Positions 9,712 to 19,328 of a stretch of DNA of 35,209 bases are shown in pieces. The stretch is from Acaryochloridaceae cyanobacterium RU_4_10 (GTDB taxonomy: Bacteria; Cyanobacteriota; Cyanobacteriia; Thermosynechococcales; Thermosynechococcaceae). The translations under genes and the position numbers were made by a program. Location of the stretch: contig JAAURS010000005.1 of the NCBI GenBank assembly GCA_012032135.1, positions 1-35,209 of the forward strand. The letters are read 5' to 3'. Under the pieces are notes generated by a model. It was not told the DNA's origin and ran no database searches. It was given only the letters and a program-made list of their open reading frames with translations. Position 1 is the first letter of the stretch. Every line of letters starts with the position of its first letter.

Positions 9712-10431
9712 ATGACCGCAACAATTCTCACCACATCCCCTACCGAAATTTTCTATCCCAGCGCCGATGGAGAACCTGTGGCTGAAACCTACGATCATCT
9801 CTACGCTATCCTAACAACGCTAGAAGTCCTTAAGCAAGATCTCCAAGGTAAACAAGCAACTGTATTGGCCAATCAGTTTTTGTACTATGCCCAAGGTTTT
9901 CCCAAGCTGCGGGTTGCACCAGACGTAATGGTCATTTTTGATGTTGCACCAGGGGGACGGGACAACTACAAAATTTGGGAAGAGGGTCAAGTCCCGAGCG
10001 TCATCTTTGAAATGACCTCTCCTAGCACAAAAAGCCAAGATCTTGGATTCAAGCACGATCTGTACAGACAGCTTGAGGTTCGAGAGTACTGGCTCTTTGA
10101 CCCCAAAGGCGAATGGATTGAAGAAAAACTGCGCGGCTATAAACTTCAAGGCGAAACTTACATTCCAATCCTGGATCGCCACAGCGAAGTTTTAAAGTTG
10201 CGTCTTGAAGTTGAAGATAAATTGATTGTTTTTTACCGAGACAGTACTGGAGAAAAATTGCTACTTCCCAATGAGCTCGCCGAAGCTTTGCGGGTTGAGA
10301 CTCAAGCACGGCAGGAGGCTGAGCGTCAAGCAGAGCAGGAGAAACAAAGGGCTGAGCAGGAGAAACAAAGGGCCGAAGATCTTGAAACATTGCTAGAGCA
10401 GTATGAACAGCGTTTTGGCAAGCTCAGTTAA
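9712..10431 (+). CDS. Uma2 family (DUF820) PD-(D/E)XK endonuclease-like protein with C-terminal coiled coil
   Basis: APDVMVIFDV...PSVIFEMTSPSTKSQDLGFKHDLYRQLEVREYWLFDP typical of Uma2; C-terminal EQEKQRA repeats. Confidence 0.88.
   Translation: MTATILTTSPTEIFYPSADGEPVAETYDHLYAILTTLEVLKQDLQGKQATVLANQFLYYAQGFPKLRVAPDVMVIFDVAPGGRDNYKIWEEGQVPSVIFEMTSPSTKSQDLGFKHDLYRQLEVREYWLFDPKGEWIEEKLRGYKLQGETYIPILDRHSEVLKLRLEVEDKLIVFYRDSTGEKLLLPNELAEALRVETQARQEAERQAEQEKQRAEQEKQRAEDLETLLEQYEQRFGKLS
10330..10371 (+). repeat. Two 21-bp in-frame tandem repeats in the Uma2 coiled coil
   Basis: GCWGAGCAGGAGAAACAAAGG x2 (coding AEQEKQR AEQEKQR). Confidence 0.85.
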
Positions 10432-10434
10432 TGT

Positions 10435-10935
10435 ATGGTCAATCAATCTAAATCCCGATCTTCTGTAGTGGGCCAATATGGTGAGGCTTTTGTGGCTCAA
10501 TGGTTAGAGCAACAAGGTTGGTCAATTTTAGCGCGGGGGTGGACCAGTCGGTGGGGAGAACTTGATGTGGTGGCGCTCCAGCAAAAAGGGACTCGTTCCC
10601 CGTCTTGTTTGGCCTTTGTTGAAGTCAAAACTCGGAGCCGAGGAAATTGGGATGAGGATGGGTTGCTGGCTATTACGCCCCAGAAGCAAGCCAAGCTTTG
10701 GAAAACAGCTCGATTATTTTTGGCCAAACATCCGCATTTAGCAGAAGTGCCTTGCCGATTTGATGTGGCGCTTGTAACAGTTCGGGAATTCCCAAACTCT
10801 CAACTTCAAGCTCTTAAGACTCTTATCAATCATGAGTCTCAAGCACCGATCGCTTTGAGAGAACCCTTTACGCTGGATAGATATCAACTGACGCTGCACA
10901 CCTATCTTGAGTCGGCATTTGAACTCAGCGATTAG
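10435..10935 (+). CDS. YraN/UPF0102 family PD-(D/E)XK nuclease-like protein
   Basis: GQYGEAFVAQWLEQQGWSILARGWTSRWGELDVVAL...LAFVEVKTRS; nuclease-like E/D/ExK motif. Confidence 0.88.
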   Translation: MVNQSKSRSSVVGQYGEAFVAQWLEQQGWSILARGWTSRWGELDVVALQQKGTRSPSCLAFVEVKTRSRGNWDEDGLLAITPQKQAKLWKTARLFLAKHPHLAEVPCRFDVALVTVREFPNSQLQALKTLINHESQAPIALREPFTLDRYQLTLHTYLESAFELSD

Positions 10936-10998
10936 GCTCAAGGCCCATTGACAGTCACGCGATCGCCTTAAATGGCTCCTTCTTCAACCCAACTCATC

Positions 10999-11808
10999 TC
11001 ATATCTCAAGTGTTAACTGAACCTGCCTCAAGTCTCGCGCTTCTTCTGGCAATGGCTCAGGCTCGCATGTTTTTGCCGTGCAGTATTTCTGATAGGTACA
11101 ACGATCGCAATGTCCCCCCTCATTCGGTTTCCATTCCGCATCGGCTCTGAGTTTGGTCGCTAAGTCTGAAATCAGCGATCGCACGTCTTCTCTTTGCGCC
11201 TGGGTCACATCAAAGGAGACACATTTACCGGAACGCAGATACAACAACGTCAGACGCTTGAGCGATCTTTGGTAAGTACGCTCTAGGGCTAGGTAATATA
11301 ACCCCAACTGCACATCAATAGAATCCGGTACCGTCTCACTTTTAGTGGTTTTATAGTCGATCAGTTCCAATCCGTCACCCAACCAATCTAGGCGATCGTA
11401 GCGACCGGACAAAGAGAATTCAATATTGTCAAACTGAAGCTCAGCCGTAATTTTGCCTTCAACGCCCAAGGGCTTTTTCATGACGGCATGGGGACGCACA
11501 AACGCATCGTAGTAGCGATAGAGGATTTTACCTCCTTCTAGAAGGGCAGACTCTTCTAGTCCTTTCGCATTCAAAGTCCAAAAGGCATAGCACCACTCCC
11601 AAGATGGTTTTGGATCTTGATAGCTCCAATTGAGATAGATATCGGCAAGTGTTTTGTGTAACACCTTACCCAATTCAGCAGAGCCAAATGCAGACGGAGA
11701 CTTTAGCCCTCGCTCGTACTTGAAATAATAGGACTGAGGGCATTGGCGATAGGTAACAAGTTTTGTGGCGGACAGCGGGTAGGGCATAGTCAGACACCGG
11801 AGAGACAT
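10999..11808 (-). CDS. RecB-like PD-(D/E)XK nuclease, C-terminal Cys cluster
   Basis: SATKLVTYRQCPQSYYFKYERGL, GRYDRLDWLGDGLELIDYKT, CDRCTYQKYC (Cas4/RecB-type FeS-like Cys cluster). Confidence 0.85.
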   Translation of the reverse strand: MSLRCLTMPYPLSATKLVTYRQCPQSYYFKYERGLKSPSAFGSAELGKVLHKTLADIYLNWSYQDPKPSWEWCYAFWTLNAKGLEESALLEGGKILYRYYDAFVRPHAVMKKPLGVEGKITAELQFDNIEFSLSGRYDRLDWLGDGLELIDYKTTKSETVPDSIDVQLGLYYLALERTYQRSLKRLTLLYLRSGKCVSFDVTQAQREDVRSLISDLATKLRADAEWKPNEGGHCDRCTYQKYCTAKTCEPEPLPEEARDLRQVQLTLEI

Positions 11809-11850
11809 TTGGCGCTGTTTTGAACTTCACTTAAAATCGATCTAATTTAT

Positions 11851-12810
11851 CTAATCATCATAAAAAATTTCGGGAGAGAACATATCTCTTAAGGTGAATA
11901 GGTAAGGATTCAGGAGAGCCAGCTTCTCTCTGCCTAGTAGCGCGCTAACTTCCTGTCCAATAAATTGCACCATGAGTCTGACAAGTTCCCAATGAACTTT
12001 TAGTTTGGGATACAGCATGACACAGAGCGGGAATAGTTCATCTTGGAGAATTGCAGGGCTTTCCTCTAAGACGCAAACAATTAAATAGATTTGAAACATC
12101 ACCACATCGCGACGACTTGAATTGAAGACAATGGGGTCATTGAGATTGCCAGTATAGGTTTTATACCCTGGATATATTTGAGCTACGCGTTCGACAATAA
12201 CTTGAGATATATCAGCGCTATAGTCCAGAAGATTTCGTGTGAGGATCAGTTTTGGAGAATTAATTTCATGTTTTCCCGCGGCTGAATAGGCCCTATGCAA
12301 TGGCATGTATAGATGATCGTCAATAATGCTAAAACAGTTTCCTAAAAGTCTTTTTTCTAAGGTCGAAAGGTGTCCCTGCAACATAAGACCCGTGTAATGA
12401 AATTGCATGCTAACAAATCCAATGACTCGAGGATCTTTAGCAGTATATTTCTTGCGGATTTTTGCAATATCGGGACCGATTATGACGGGCAAACGAGAAT
12501 AAGATGTATTTTGAGTATAGAATTCTAGGGCTTTTTCATAAATATTGTAAGCATCTTGAGAAATTTCCCAAGGGTTAATTAAATGGCGATCGATCCCATG
12601 ACGTTGAATCTCATCCCCCAATAATGCTTCGGTTTGCGACCAAGCTTTAAGGCTAACTTGTCGGAGCAAATCTAAAAGTCGATTGGCCGCTCCCGCCTTC
12701 AGTCCTTTTTTGTTGACGGGCGAGTCCGCTAGGTTCTCAGCAGTTGATAAATTATCAACGTATTTACGAGCCCACTGTTGAGCCAAAGGGGAAGGTTCAG
12801 ATAAGGGCAT
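11851..12810 (-). CDS. Hypothetical protein, 319 aa
   Basis: Long ORF with complete start/stop and plausible soluble helical composition; no family recognised. Confidence 0.6.
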   Translation of the reverse strand: MPLSEPSPLAQQWARKYVDNLSTAENLADSPVNKKGLKAGAANRLLDLLRQVSLKAWSQTEALLGDEIQRHGIDRHLINPWEISQDAYNIYEKALEFYTQNTSYSRLPVIIGPDIAKIRKKYTAKDPRVIGFVSMQFHYTGLMLQGHLSTLEKRLLGNCFSIIDDHLYMPLHRAYSAAGKHEINSPKLILTRNLLDYSADISQVIVERVAQIYPGYKTYTGNLNDPIVFNSSRRDVVMFQIYLIVCVLEESPAILQDELFPLCVMLYPKLKVHWELVRLMVQFIGQEVSALLGREKLALLNPYLFTLRDMFSPEIFYDD

Positions 12811-12935
12811 GATTTCAACCTGCTTTCATGAGGAACACCAATCTCAAAGGTTGAGGAATAGTCCTCCAACATAACTCAGTTAGATCTAATTCTAGTGTCT
12901 ATGGCAAGCCATCTAGAAGATTTAACGAGGAAATG

Positions 12936-13541
12936 CTAACAAGATGGAACAAATGCTGACCAAGCAGGCCAATGCTCGATAAGGTTGGCGATCGCGATAT
13001 ATCCATCCGCCCCTGGATGAGCGCCATCTTCGGCTCGTACCGCCGCCAGCCATTCAACGGATTGACCCAGCGATGTAAAGATATTGAGATAGGGCACCTT
13101 TAGGTCTGCGCATAGCTCTCCAAACCGATCGGAGAGGATCTTGGTGCGATCGTTTTGTTCGGCTTCTAAAATGGGGGGCGGCCCCACCATCAAGACCGGG
13201 TATTTTTGCTGGGCAACGCTTAAAATTTGCTTTGTGTGATGCAGTGAATCCGTCAGTTCCACTCGGCGCTGACCCTCTTGAAAGGTGGTATCGTTCGTCC
13301 CAAATGAAAACACCAATCGGTTCGCGTATCCCTCCTTTAAACGATGGGCGGTCTCCAGTTCCCAACGTCGATCGATATCAGCACTGGTATCACCCCGAAT
13401 CCCCAGGTTGTAGTGGGTGACTGCTAACCCTCGCTCCGCCAAGTTGACACATAGAAGCCCCGTCCAACCCAAATAGGTGCGATCGCAGGTACCATTGACA
13501 AACGAATCCCCCACAAAACAAATCCGAATATCCTGGCTCAT
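12936..13541 (-). CDS. SGNH/GDSL-type hydrolase
   Basis: RICFVGDSFVNGTCD (block I GDS), NLGIRGDTSADI, FSFGTNDT, DGAHPGADGY (block V DxxH). Confidence 0.88.
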   Translation of the reverse strand: MSQDIRICFVGDSFVNGTCDRTYLGWTGLLCVNLAERGLAVTHYNLGIRGDTSADIDRRWELETAHRLKEGYANRLVFSFGTNDTTFQEGQRRVELTDSLHHTKQILSVAQQKYPVLMVGPPPILEAEQNDRTKILSDRFGELCADLKVPYLNIFTSLGQSVEWLAAVRAEDGAHPGADGYIAIANLIEHWPAWSAFVPSC

Positions 13542-13573
13542 CAATTGAATCCCGCTCAAGGTCGTCAGCGATC

Positions 13574-14630
13574 GTGACAAAACCCACCTTACCGCAACTT
13601 TCCAAATATGGTTTTTGGCTTCTGCCCGTTCTGATATTGCCCTTGCCTATTTTGGGGTTAGTCCAGTGGCGAAGTAAGACTGAGCCAAACTATACCGTCA
13701 TACCCCAACCTTTAGCGTCTCCCAGTTCAACCTTTTCAACCTTTCCATTTCTAAAAGCCAAGTCGGGTTCGCCCCCCCCAGCCACCCCTTTCCCCCCTCA
13801 CCGCGCCCAAAACCCGCGCCCAAAACTGCGCCTACTCTCTCTAAAGCAGAGCTTGCCCGTAGAAGCGCAATGGCCTTGGCTGCGATGTCACCTAACGTAG
13901 ATTCCTCTGTGGAGATGCATGTGGCGATCGCCAGTGGTGCACCGTCCCTGATCGTGTCTGTCTCCGGGAACGGAAAACTGTTTGACCAAAATGGAACGCC
14001 CCTTCAAACCTTAAAGGCTGGACCAGACTTACACCCTTCAAGCCGGAGATCGAGGGATGAGTTTTGCGGGGGCTGAAACGCCCAGGATTGCTTGGGTTGT
14101 TCCCGACCCAACAAGTGTGGTTTACGTAGGAGAACGCGGGGTATCACGGGACGCTCTTGTTAGTGGCGGATAGCGGCAAACTTTGGGCTGTGAATTATGT
14201 GAATTTACGGCAATATCTTTACAGCGTGGTGGGCGCGGAAGTTTCCCCCAGTTGGCCAATGGCAGCGCTTAAGGCCCAGGCGATCGCAGCTCGGTCTTAT
14301 GCTTTAACTTACTACTTCAAACCTGCCAACAAGCTCTACCATCTGGGCTCAGACGAATATTTCCAAGTCTATAAAGGGATTGAGTCTGAGGCCAATACTA
14401 TCTATAAAGCGGTAAATGAAACGGCTGGCTCCTTTGTAAGCTACCGTGGAGGCATTGTGGAATCCCTTTACGCAGCGTCTGACGACATTGTGTCCGAGGC
14501 ATTCCAAGGTCGCGGTATGAGCCAGCTTGGGGCACTCAGCTTGGCGGAAAAGGGCTATACATACGAACAAATTCTCAAGAATTACTACCCCAAAACTGGA
14601 GTGGGACGCATTGAAATCGATCCCGAATGA
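13574..14630 (+). CDS. SpoIID/LytB domain protein, interrupted by about three frameshifts
   Basis: Three frames in order: membrane anchor MTKPTLPQLSKYGFWLLPVLILPLPILGL; VEMHVAIASGAPSLIVSV; LDQTYTLQAGDRGMSFAGAETPRIAWVVPDPTSVVYVGER; YHGTLLLVADSGKLWAVNYVNLRQYLYSVVGAEVSPSWPMAALKAQAIAARSYAL...GRGMSQLGA. Confidence 0.82.
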
Positions 14631-14632
14631 GG

Positions 14633-15463
14633 TCAGCGACTCAAGAAATGAGGAACTTTTGCATTGAGTTTTCCACTCCAAAACCCTTCCAAATCGAGGG
14701 TGACATACACAAACCCAAACGTCTGAAACTGTCGAACAAGTGCAGGTAAGTTTGTCTGCTGAATAAATTGGGAAATTTGCTCGGCAGGCAACTCGATACG
14801 AGCGGTATCACCCTCAGAACGTACCCGTAAAGTTCTCCACCCCTTAGTTCTCAAATATCGCTCTGCTTGTCCCACCCGTTGCAATTTTTCTGCTGTAATC
14901 AACTCTCCGTAAGGAAATCTCGAGCTAAGGCAGGGTTGCGCGGGTTTGTCCCACGCGGATAACCCCAAGGATTTGGCAAGTTCGCGGACCTCTAGTTTGG
15001 TCATGCCCACCTCCGCTAAGGGCGATCGCGTGCCTCGTTCTTTGGCGGCTTGGATGCCGGGTCGATAGTCTTGGAGGTCATCGGCATTGACTCCATCCAC
15101 TACATAGGCATAGCCCCATTCTTGGGCTAGGGGCTTGAGGGTATCGTAGAGTTCGCTTTTGCAGAAATAACACCGATTGATGGGGTTACTCGTGTATTGT
15201 GGGTTTTCCATTTCATGGGTGTCCACCAACTGATGGGCAATTCCCATCTCAAGGGCTTGGCTTTTAGCCTCTTCTAAATCTTCTGGTAACAGCGATGGTG
15301 AAACGGCGGTGATGGCTAACGTGCGATCGCCTAAAACGTCATGGGCTACTTTGGCCACCAACGTACTGTCAATCCCGCCAGAATAGGCAATCAAAGCCCG
15401 ATCCATCTGGCGAAACAAGTCTTGAAGCTGATGTAGTTTGGTTGACACCTTAGACCCACTCAT
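14633..15463 (-). CDS. larE: ATP-dependent sacrificial sulfur transferase LarE
   Basis: ALIAYSGGIDSTLVAKVAHDVLG PP-loop; NRCYFCKSELYDTL; WDKPAQPCLSSRFPYGE. Confidence 0.9.
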   Translation of the reverse strand: MSGSKVSTKLHQLQDLFRQMDRALIAYSGGIDSTLVAKVAHDVLGDRTLAITAVSPSLLPEDLEEAKSQALEMGIAHQLVDTHEMENPQYTSNPINRCYFCKSELYDTLKPLAQEWGYAYVVDGVNADDLQDYRPGIQAAKERGTRSPLAEVGMTKLEVRELAKSLGLSAWDKPAQPCLSSRFPYGELITAEKLQRVGQAERYLRTKGWRTLRVRSEGDTARIELPAEQISQFIQQTNLPALVRQFQTFGFVYVTLDLEGFWSGKLNAKVPHFLSR

Positions 15464-15601
15464 GGTTTAGGACAATGGCGATCGCAAACACCAAAAACGT
15501 TTGTACTGTGCGAATTCTAACACCGCTTTTTAGTGCGAAGGTATTGGATGGCTGTAAGGCGCTATGCTAGGATAATTGTTTGCTGCAATAATTCTAGACC
15601 T

Positions 15602-15871
15602 ATGGCCCTTCTGCAAGAGAAGAAACAAGAAATTATCGGTGCGTATCAGGTTCATGAGACTGATACGGGATCTGCTGACGTACAAGTGGCAATGCTGACG
15701 GAGAGAATTTCTCGCTTAAGCGATCACCTCAAGACCAACAAAAAAGATCACGGTTCGCGTCGCGGTCTGTTAAAGATGATTGGGCAACGCAAACAACTGT
15801 TGTCTTACATCATGAAGCAAGACAACGATCGTTACCGCCAACTCATTACCCGTCTCGGGATTCGTGGTTAG
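15602..15871 (+). CDS. rpsO: 30S ribosomal protein S15
   Basis: [70 protein letters not shown]; start at 15602 not 15533. Confidence 0.97.
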   Translation: MALLQEKKQEIIGAYQVHETDTGSADVQVAMLTERISRLSDHLKTNKKDHGSRRGLLKMIGQRKQLLSYIMKQDNDRYRQLITRLGIRG

Positions 15872-15878
15872 GCCAAAT

Positions 15879-16366
15879 ATGGCTAAATCTAATCCATCTC
15901 AAACGCCTAAGGACAAAGGGAATGGCTTTCAGTCATTGCCCTTTGAGCCGAAGGTTAAGCAAAAAGAGCCGACTGCAAAAAAGTCACCTAAGCCTCCTCG
16001 TTCGCCTAAAGTTGCCCAAAAAGCACAAGGTCGGTCTGGGTCTGCTCAGAGCATTCCTGACGTGGTTAGCAAACGGATGGCGAAGCGGATGGCTCTCTTT
16101 TGTGGTGTGCCAAGCTTGTTGGGTGTGGTAACGTTTCCAACTAGCTATTTCCTCTTTCAGAAAGGGGTCGAACTGCCAAACGTAGCAGTCCTGCTGGTCA
16201 GTCTTGGTTTTTGGGGTTGGGTGTACTGGGGCTGAGCTATGGTGTTCTATCGGCATCTTGGGAAGAAGAGATTGCTGGCACTGCGATCGGTTGGAAGGAA
16301 TTTACGGTGAATGTTGGGCGGGTTTTTGAAAGCTGGAAGATGGCCCGCAACCAACAAAAATCCTAG
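15879..16366 (+). CDS. PAM68 family (DUF3464) photosystem II assembly protein, frameshifted
   Basis: MAKSNPSQTPKDKGNGFQSLPFEPK...SKRMAKRMALFCGVPSLLGVVTF...LPNVAVLLVSLGF; adding one T to the T5 run near 16206-16211 continues as LGLGVLGLSYGVLSASWEEEIAGTAIGWKEFTVNVGRVFESWKMARNQQKS*. Confidence 0.85.
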
Positions 16367-16407
16367 CGTAGTGCTAGACCGCTGTGCGTGGTTGGAGATT
16401 TAGTTAG

Positions 16408-17034
16408 GTGTTTTCTAGCAAAGACCTTACCATTCGCGCCGATATTGCTCCCTTCGACTCCGCTCAGGGAGCAATATCTAGCTGGCTGAGCGGAGCCGAA
16501 GCCAGCGGTAAGTTATTTCCCAGAAATCACCTTATGTCCCTAATGTGTACGCTTAGCCAAATTGCTGAGCAGGCTGTTGCCGCAACCGCTGATGATCCAG
16601 ATGGTGGCCTGAAAATCGACGAACTCTATCGTCTATTAGACGTAAGTGGTACTCAAAACAAGCATATTGCTAATCGACTGAATCGCGATCCAAATGTTTA
16701 CTATTTCCGCCCACGTGAAAGTCCCCTCACAGGTGATGAACCAATCTATGGTCAGTTTTTATCTTTAGCCTACGGCAGCCATGATCCGTATGCCCTTTTG
16801 CAGGACTACGATAATTTGGCGTTGCTTGAAGCATCTATTCTTTCTGATGGCGGTTTTGTTAATCCATTTACCACCTTCTTAATCGCATTTATTGATTTTC
16901 GCGCGGTTTCATATGAGATCACTTATCGTAGCCGTAATAATCCAGTAGTCTTGTTCAACAAACAAAATCAATATGATGGTAGCGATAGCGTTAGAGAAGA
17001 ATACAAGGAACGCCAATTACAATGGCAGCGCTAG
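16408..17034 (+). CDS. Hypothetical protein (start uncertain; MSLMCTLSQIAEQAV at 16534 is an alternative)
   Basis: Open frame with no family recognised; the N-terminal 33 codons are largely made of the hairpin repeat at 16441-16506. Confidence 0.45.
   Translation: MFSSKDLTIRADIAPFDSAQGAISSWLSGAEASGKLFPRNHLMSLMCTLSQIAEQAVAATADDPDGGLKIDELYRLLDVSGTQNKHIANRLNRDPNVYYFRPRESPLTGDEPIYGQFLSLAYGSHDPYALLQDYDNLALLEASILSDGGFVNPFTTFLIAFIDFRAVSYEITYRSRNNPVVLFNKQNQYDGSDSVREEYKERQLQWQR
16441..16506. repeat. Double stem-loop repeat: two hairpins with different stems and complementary 14-nt loops
   Basis: GATATTGCTCCC-ttcgactccgctca-GGGAGCAATATC (16441-16478) followed by GCTGGC-tgagcggagccgaa-GCCAGC (16481-16506); loops complementary at 13/14. 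Confidence 0.9.
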
Positions 17035-17165
17035 AAAGTTACATAACCAGTGCCTGCAACGGACGTTTGGCAATCATGGCCATTGCTTTCTTTTATCTCT
17101 CTGTTCACGCTGGTGAGGCAAACCGTTAACCGACATCAGTATTTTTTGTCTTTGTCGCTGCGGTC

Positions 17166-18025
17166 TTAACTCCCAGCCCCTCCGATCGCAACTGAAGATT
17201 TTTCAGTCACAACACTCTCTCGATTCGCAACGCTGCGCCGCATAGCTTCCACAAATCGGCTGACCCGGATGGGGTCTACCCGATTGGTAACCTGTCCCCC
17301 ACGCTTCAGAGAACTGGCCACAATCGCACCATTAGCCGCTGGAATCAGATCGTGGATATTTTCCCAACTCGCCCCGCTGCCAATAAACAGCGGTACCCCT
17401 TTCGCCGCATCCATCGCTAACTCTAAATCTTCCCGATTGGGAGGCTCCCCGTGCCCCACCCCGAAAGAATAATGCCATCGGCCAGACCCCGTTCGATCGT
17501 TTCCTGCACGGCAGTGGTCAGGTTCGGCGACCCCAACGGACGCGCGTGTTTGACCAGCACATCCGCCAAAATCTGCACATCGCTGCCCAGTTCCCGACGA
17601 TACCTTAATAACTGATGGGCCTGCCCTTCAATCAACCCCTGATCCGTCGCCATCACCCCCGTCAACACATTCACCCGAATGAATTGGGCTCCTACACAAG
17701 CCGCGATCGCCATTGAACTAATCCCATCGTTACGGAGGACATTGATACCCACGGGCAAAGGTACCAAATTCATCACCCGTTGCACGATCAAACTCATTGC
17801 GCTGACCACTGCCGGATCCACGCGATCCTTCGCAAAAGGCGCATCAAAAAAGTTTTCGATGATAATGCCATCCACACCCCCTGCCGCCAGCGCCGCAGCT
17901 TCCTGTTCCGCGCGATCGATGACCACCTTGAGGCTACCGCCCCACCGAGGAGAGGTGGGCAAAGGTAAAAGATGAACGACACCAATAATGGGGTGAGAGG
18001 ACTTAAAGATTTTCTGTAGTACCAC
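17166..18025 (-). CDS. btpA: BtpA family photosystem I biogenesis protein, frameshifted
   Basis: HPIIGVVHLLPLPTSPRWGG, AAALAAGGVDGIIIENFFDAPFAKDRVDP, VNVLTGVMATDQGLIEG; second frame EPPNREDLELAMDAAKGVPLFIGSGASWENI. Joined by adding one G to the G4 run (C4 at 17447-17450 on +). Confidence 0.87.
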
Positions 18026-18211
18026 GGGTGCTTGAGTCGAACTCAGTACAAGAGAATGTAAAAAAGGAAATTTTAAAGGACCCAGACACAGTTAAATGTC
18101 CAGACAAGCCGATTGATATCCAGTCGCTTGCCTTTACAGTATATATTCTGAAGGTTCGCCTAATTGGACTTCCCTTGGTAAGAATCTCTACGGTCGTCAG
18201 ACAATCTTGAT

Positions 18212-18763
18212 ATGCCCTCCACAAACTCCGCAATGGCTCTCGCTGCGATCGCCCTCGGCAGCAATCTTGGAGATTCCCTAGCCATCGTAGAGGCTGCGGC
18301 CCAAACCTTGTCTGGGGATCCAGATATTAGCCTCGTTTCACAATCTCACTGGTACCAAACCGTCGCGATCGGTCCGGTTCAGCCGGATTATGTGAATGGG
18401 TGTGTGGTGGTGAAGACCCGGCGATCGCCTGAATCGCTGTTGCAACTGCTCTTAGCGATCGAACAACAATTTGGACGAGAGCGGACGGAACATTGGGGAC
18501 CGCGTACCCTTGATTTAGATTTACTCCTTTATGATGCAGTCATTCTGCAAACCCCATTTTTAACCTTGCCTCACCCTCGGATGGCCCAACGGGCTTTTGT
18601 CTTAATCCCTTTGGCAGAACTTTTACCCCAGTGGGTAGACCCATTGTCAGGATTGACTATTCTCCAGTTACGCGATCGAGTAGACTGTTCCGGGGTTTCT
18701 CTGATAGCAAACCCTTCTTGTCCTTCCACGCCTCCTAACCCTCATGGCTTTAGAACCCTCTGA
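18212..18763 (+). CDS. folK: 2-amino-4-hydroxy-6-hydroxymethyldihydropteridine diphosphokinase
   Basis: AIALGSNLGDS, QFGRERTEHWGPRTLDLDLLLYD, LPHPRMAQRAFVLIPLAEL. Confidence 0.95.
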   Translation: MPSTNSAMALAAIALGSNLGDSLAIVEAAAQTLSGDPDISLVSQSHWYQTVAIGPVQPDYVNGCVVVKTRRSPESLLQLLLAIEQQFGRERTEHWGPRTLDLDLLLYDAVILQTPFLTLPHPRMAQRAFVLIPLAELLPQWVDPLSGLTILQLRDRVDCSGVSLIANPSCPSTPPNPHGFRTL

Positions 18764-19289
18764 ACTCATCCAGCAGCAAATTTATGTTCGCAGCCGGAAA
18801 TTTGCCTTTGAAACTAGCCGCTTGCGTCTGCCCAATGGCGCCGTTGGCGACTGGTCTTGCATCCGACACCCTGGTGGAGCGCTGGCCGTGCCCGTGACTG
18901 CGGAGGGCAAATTTGTGCTGGTCAAGCAATATCGGTTTGCAGTTCAGGGAAGGCTTTTAGAATTTCCGGCGGGTACGATTGAGTCCCAAGACGATCCGTT
19001 TCAAACCATTCAGCGTGAAATTGAGGAAGAGACGGGGTATCGCGCCCATCGCTGGACCCATTTAGGACAATTTCCGTTGGCTCCAGGCTATTCTGATGAG
19101 TTCATTTATGCGTATCTGGCTCAAGATTTAGAACTTCTGGACAATCCTCCAGCCCAGGATGAAGATGAGGACATTGAACTGGTGCTGATGAGCGCCCAAG
19201 ACTTTGAGGCGGCAGTCCATCGTGGGGATCCTATTGACGCCAAAACGATCGCCAGCTATTTTTTGGCACGTCCCTATCTCAGTTTTTAG
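18744..19289 (+). CDS. NUDIX hydrolase (ADP-ribose pyrophosphatase-like)
   Basis: LLEFPAGTIESQDDPFQTIQREIEEETGYRA Nudix box. Confidence 0.92.
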   Translation: MALEPSELIQQQIYVRSRKFAFETSRLRLPNGAVGDWSCIRHPGGALAVPVTAEGKFVLVKQYRFAVQGRLLEFPAGTIESQDDPFQTIQREIEEETGYRAHRWTHLGQFPLAPGYSDEFIYAYLAQDLELLDNPPAQDEDEDIELVLMSAQDFEAAVHRGDPIDAKTIASYFLARPYLSF

Positions 19290-19328
19290 GATTTGAACGG
19301 TTCTGAGTTGGCTGGAATACAGCATCTC

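Noticed and set aside
12990-15490. Recurring GCGATCGC octamers as possible novel regulatory motif
   Set aside because: These are HIP1 sites, well known to be abundant in many cyanobacterial genomes.
18028-18210. 60-aa plus-strand ORF between btpA and folK
   Set aside because: No recognised motif, no SD seen; could be a degraded remnant but unsupported.
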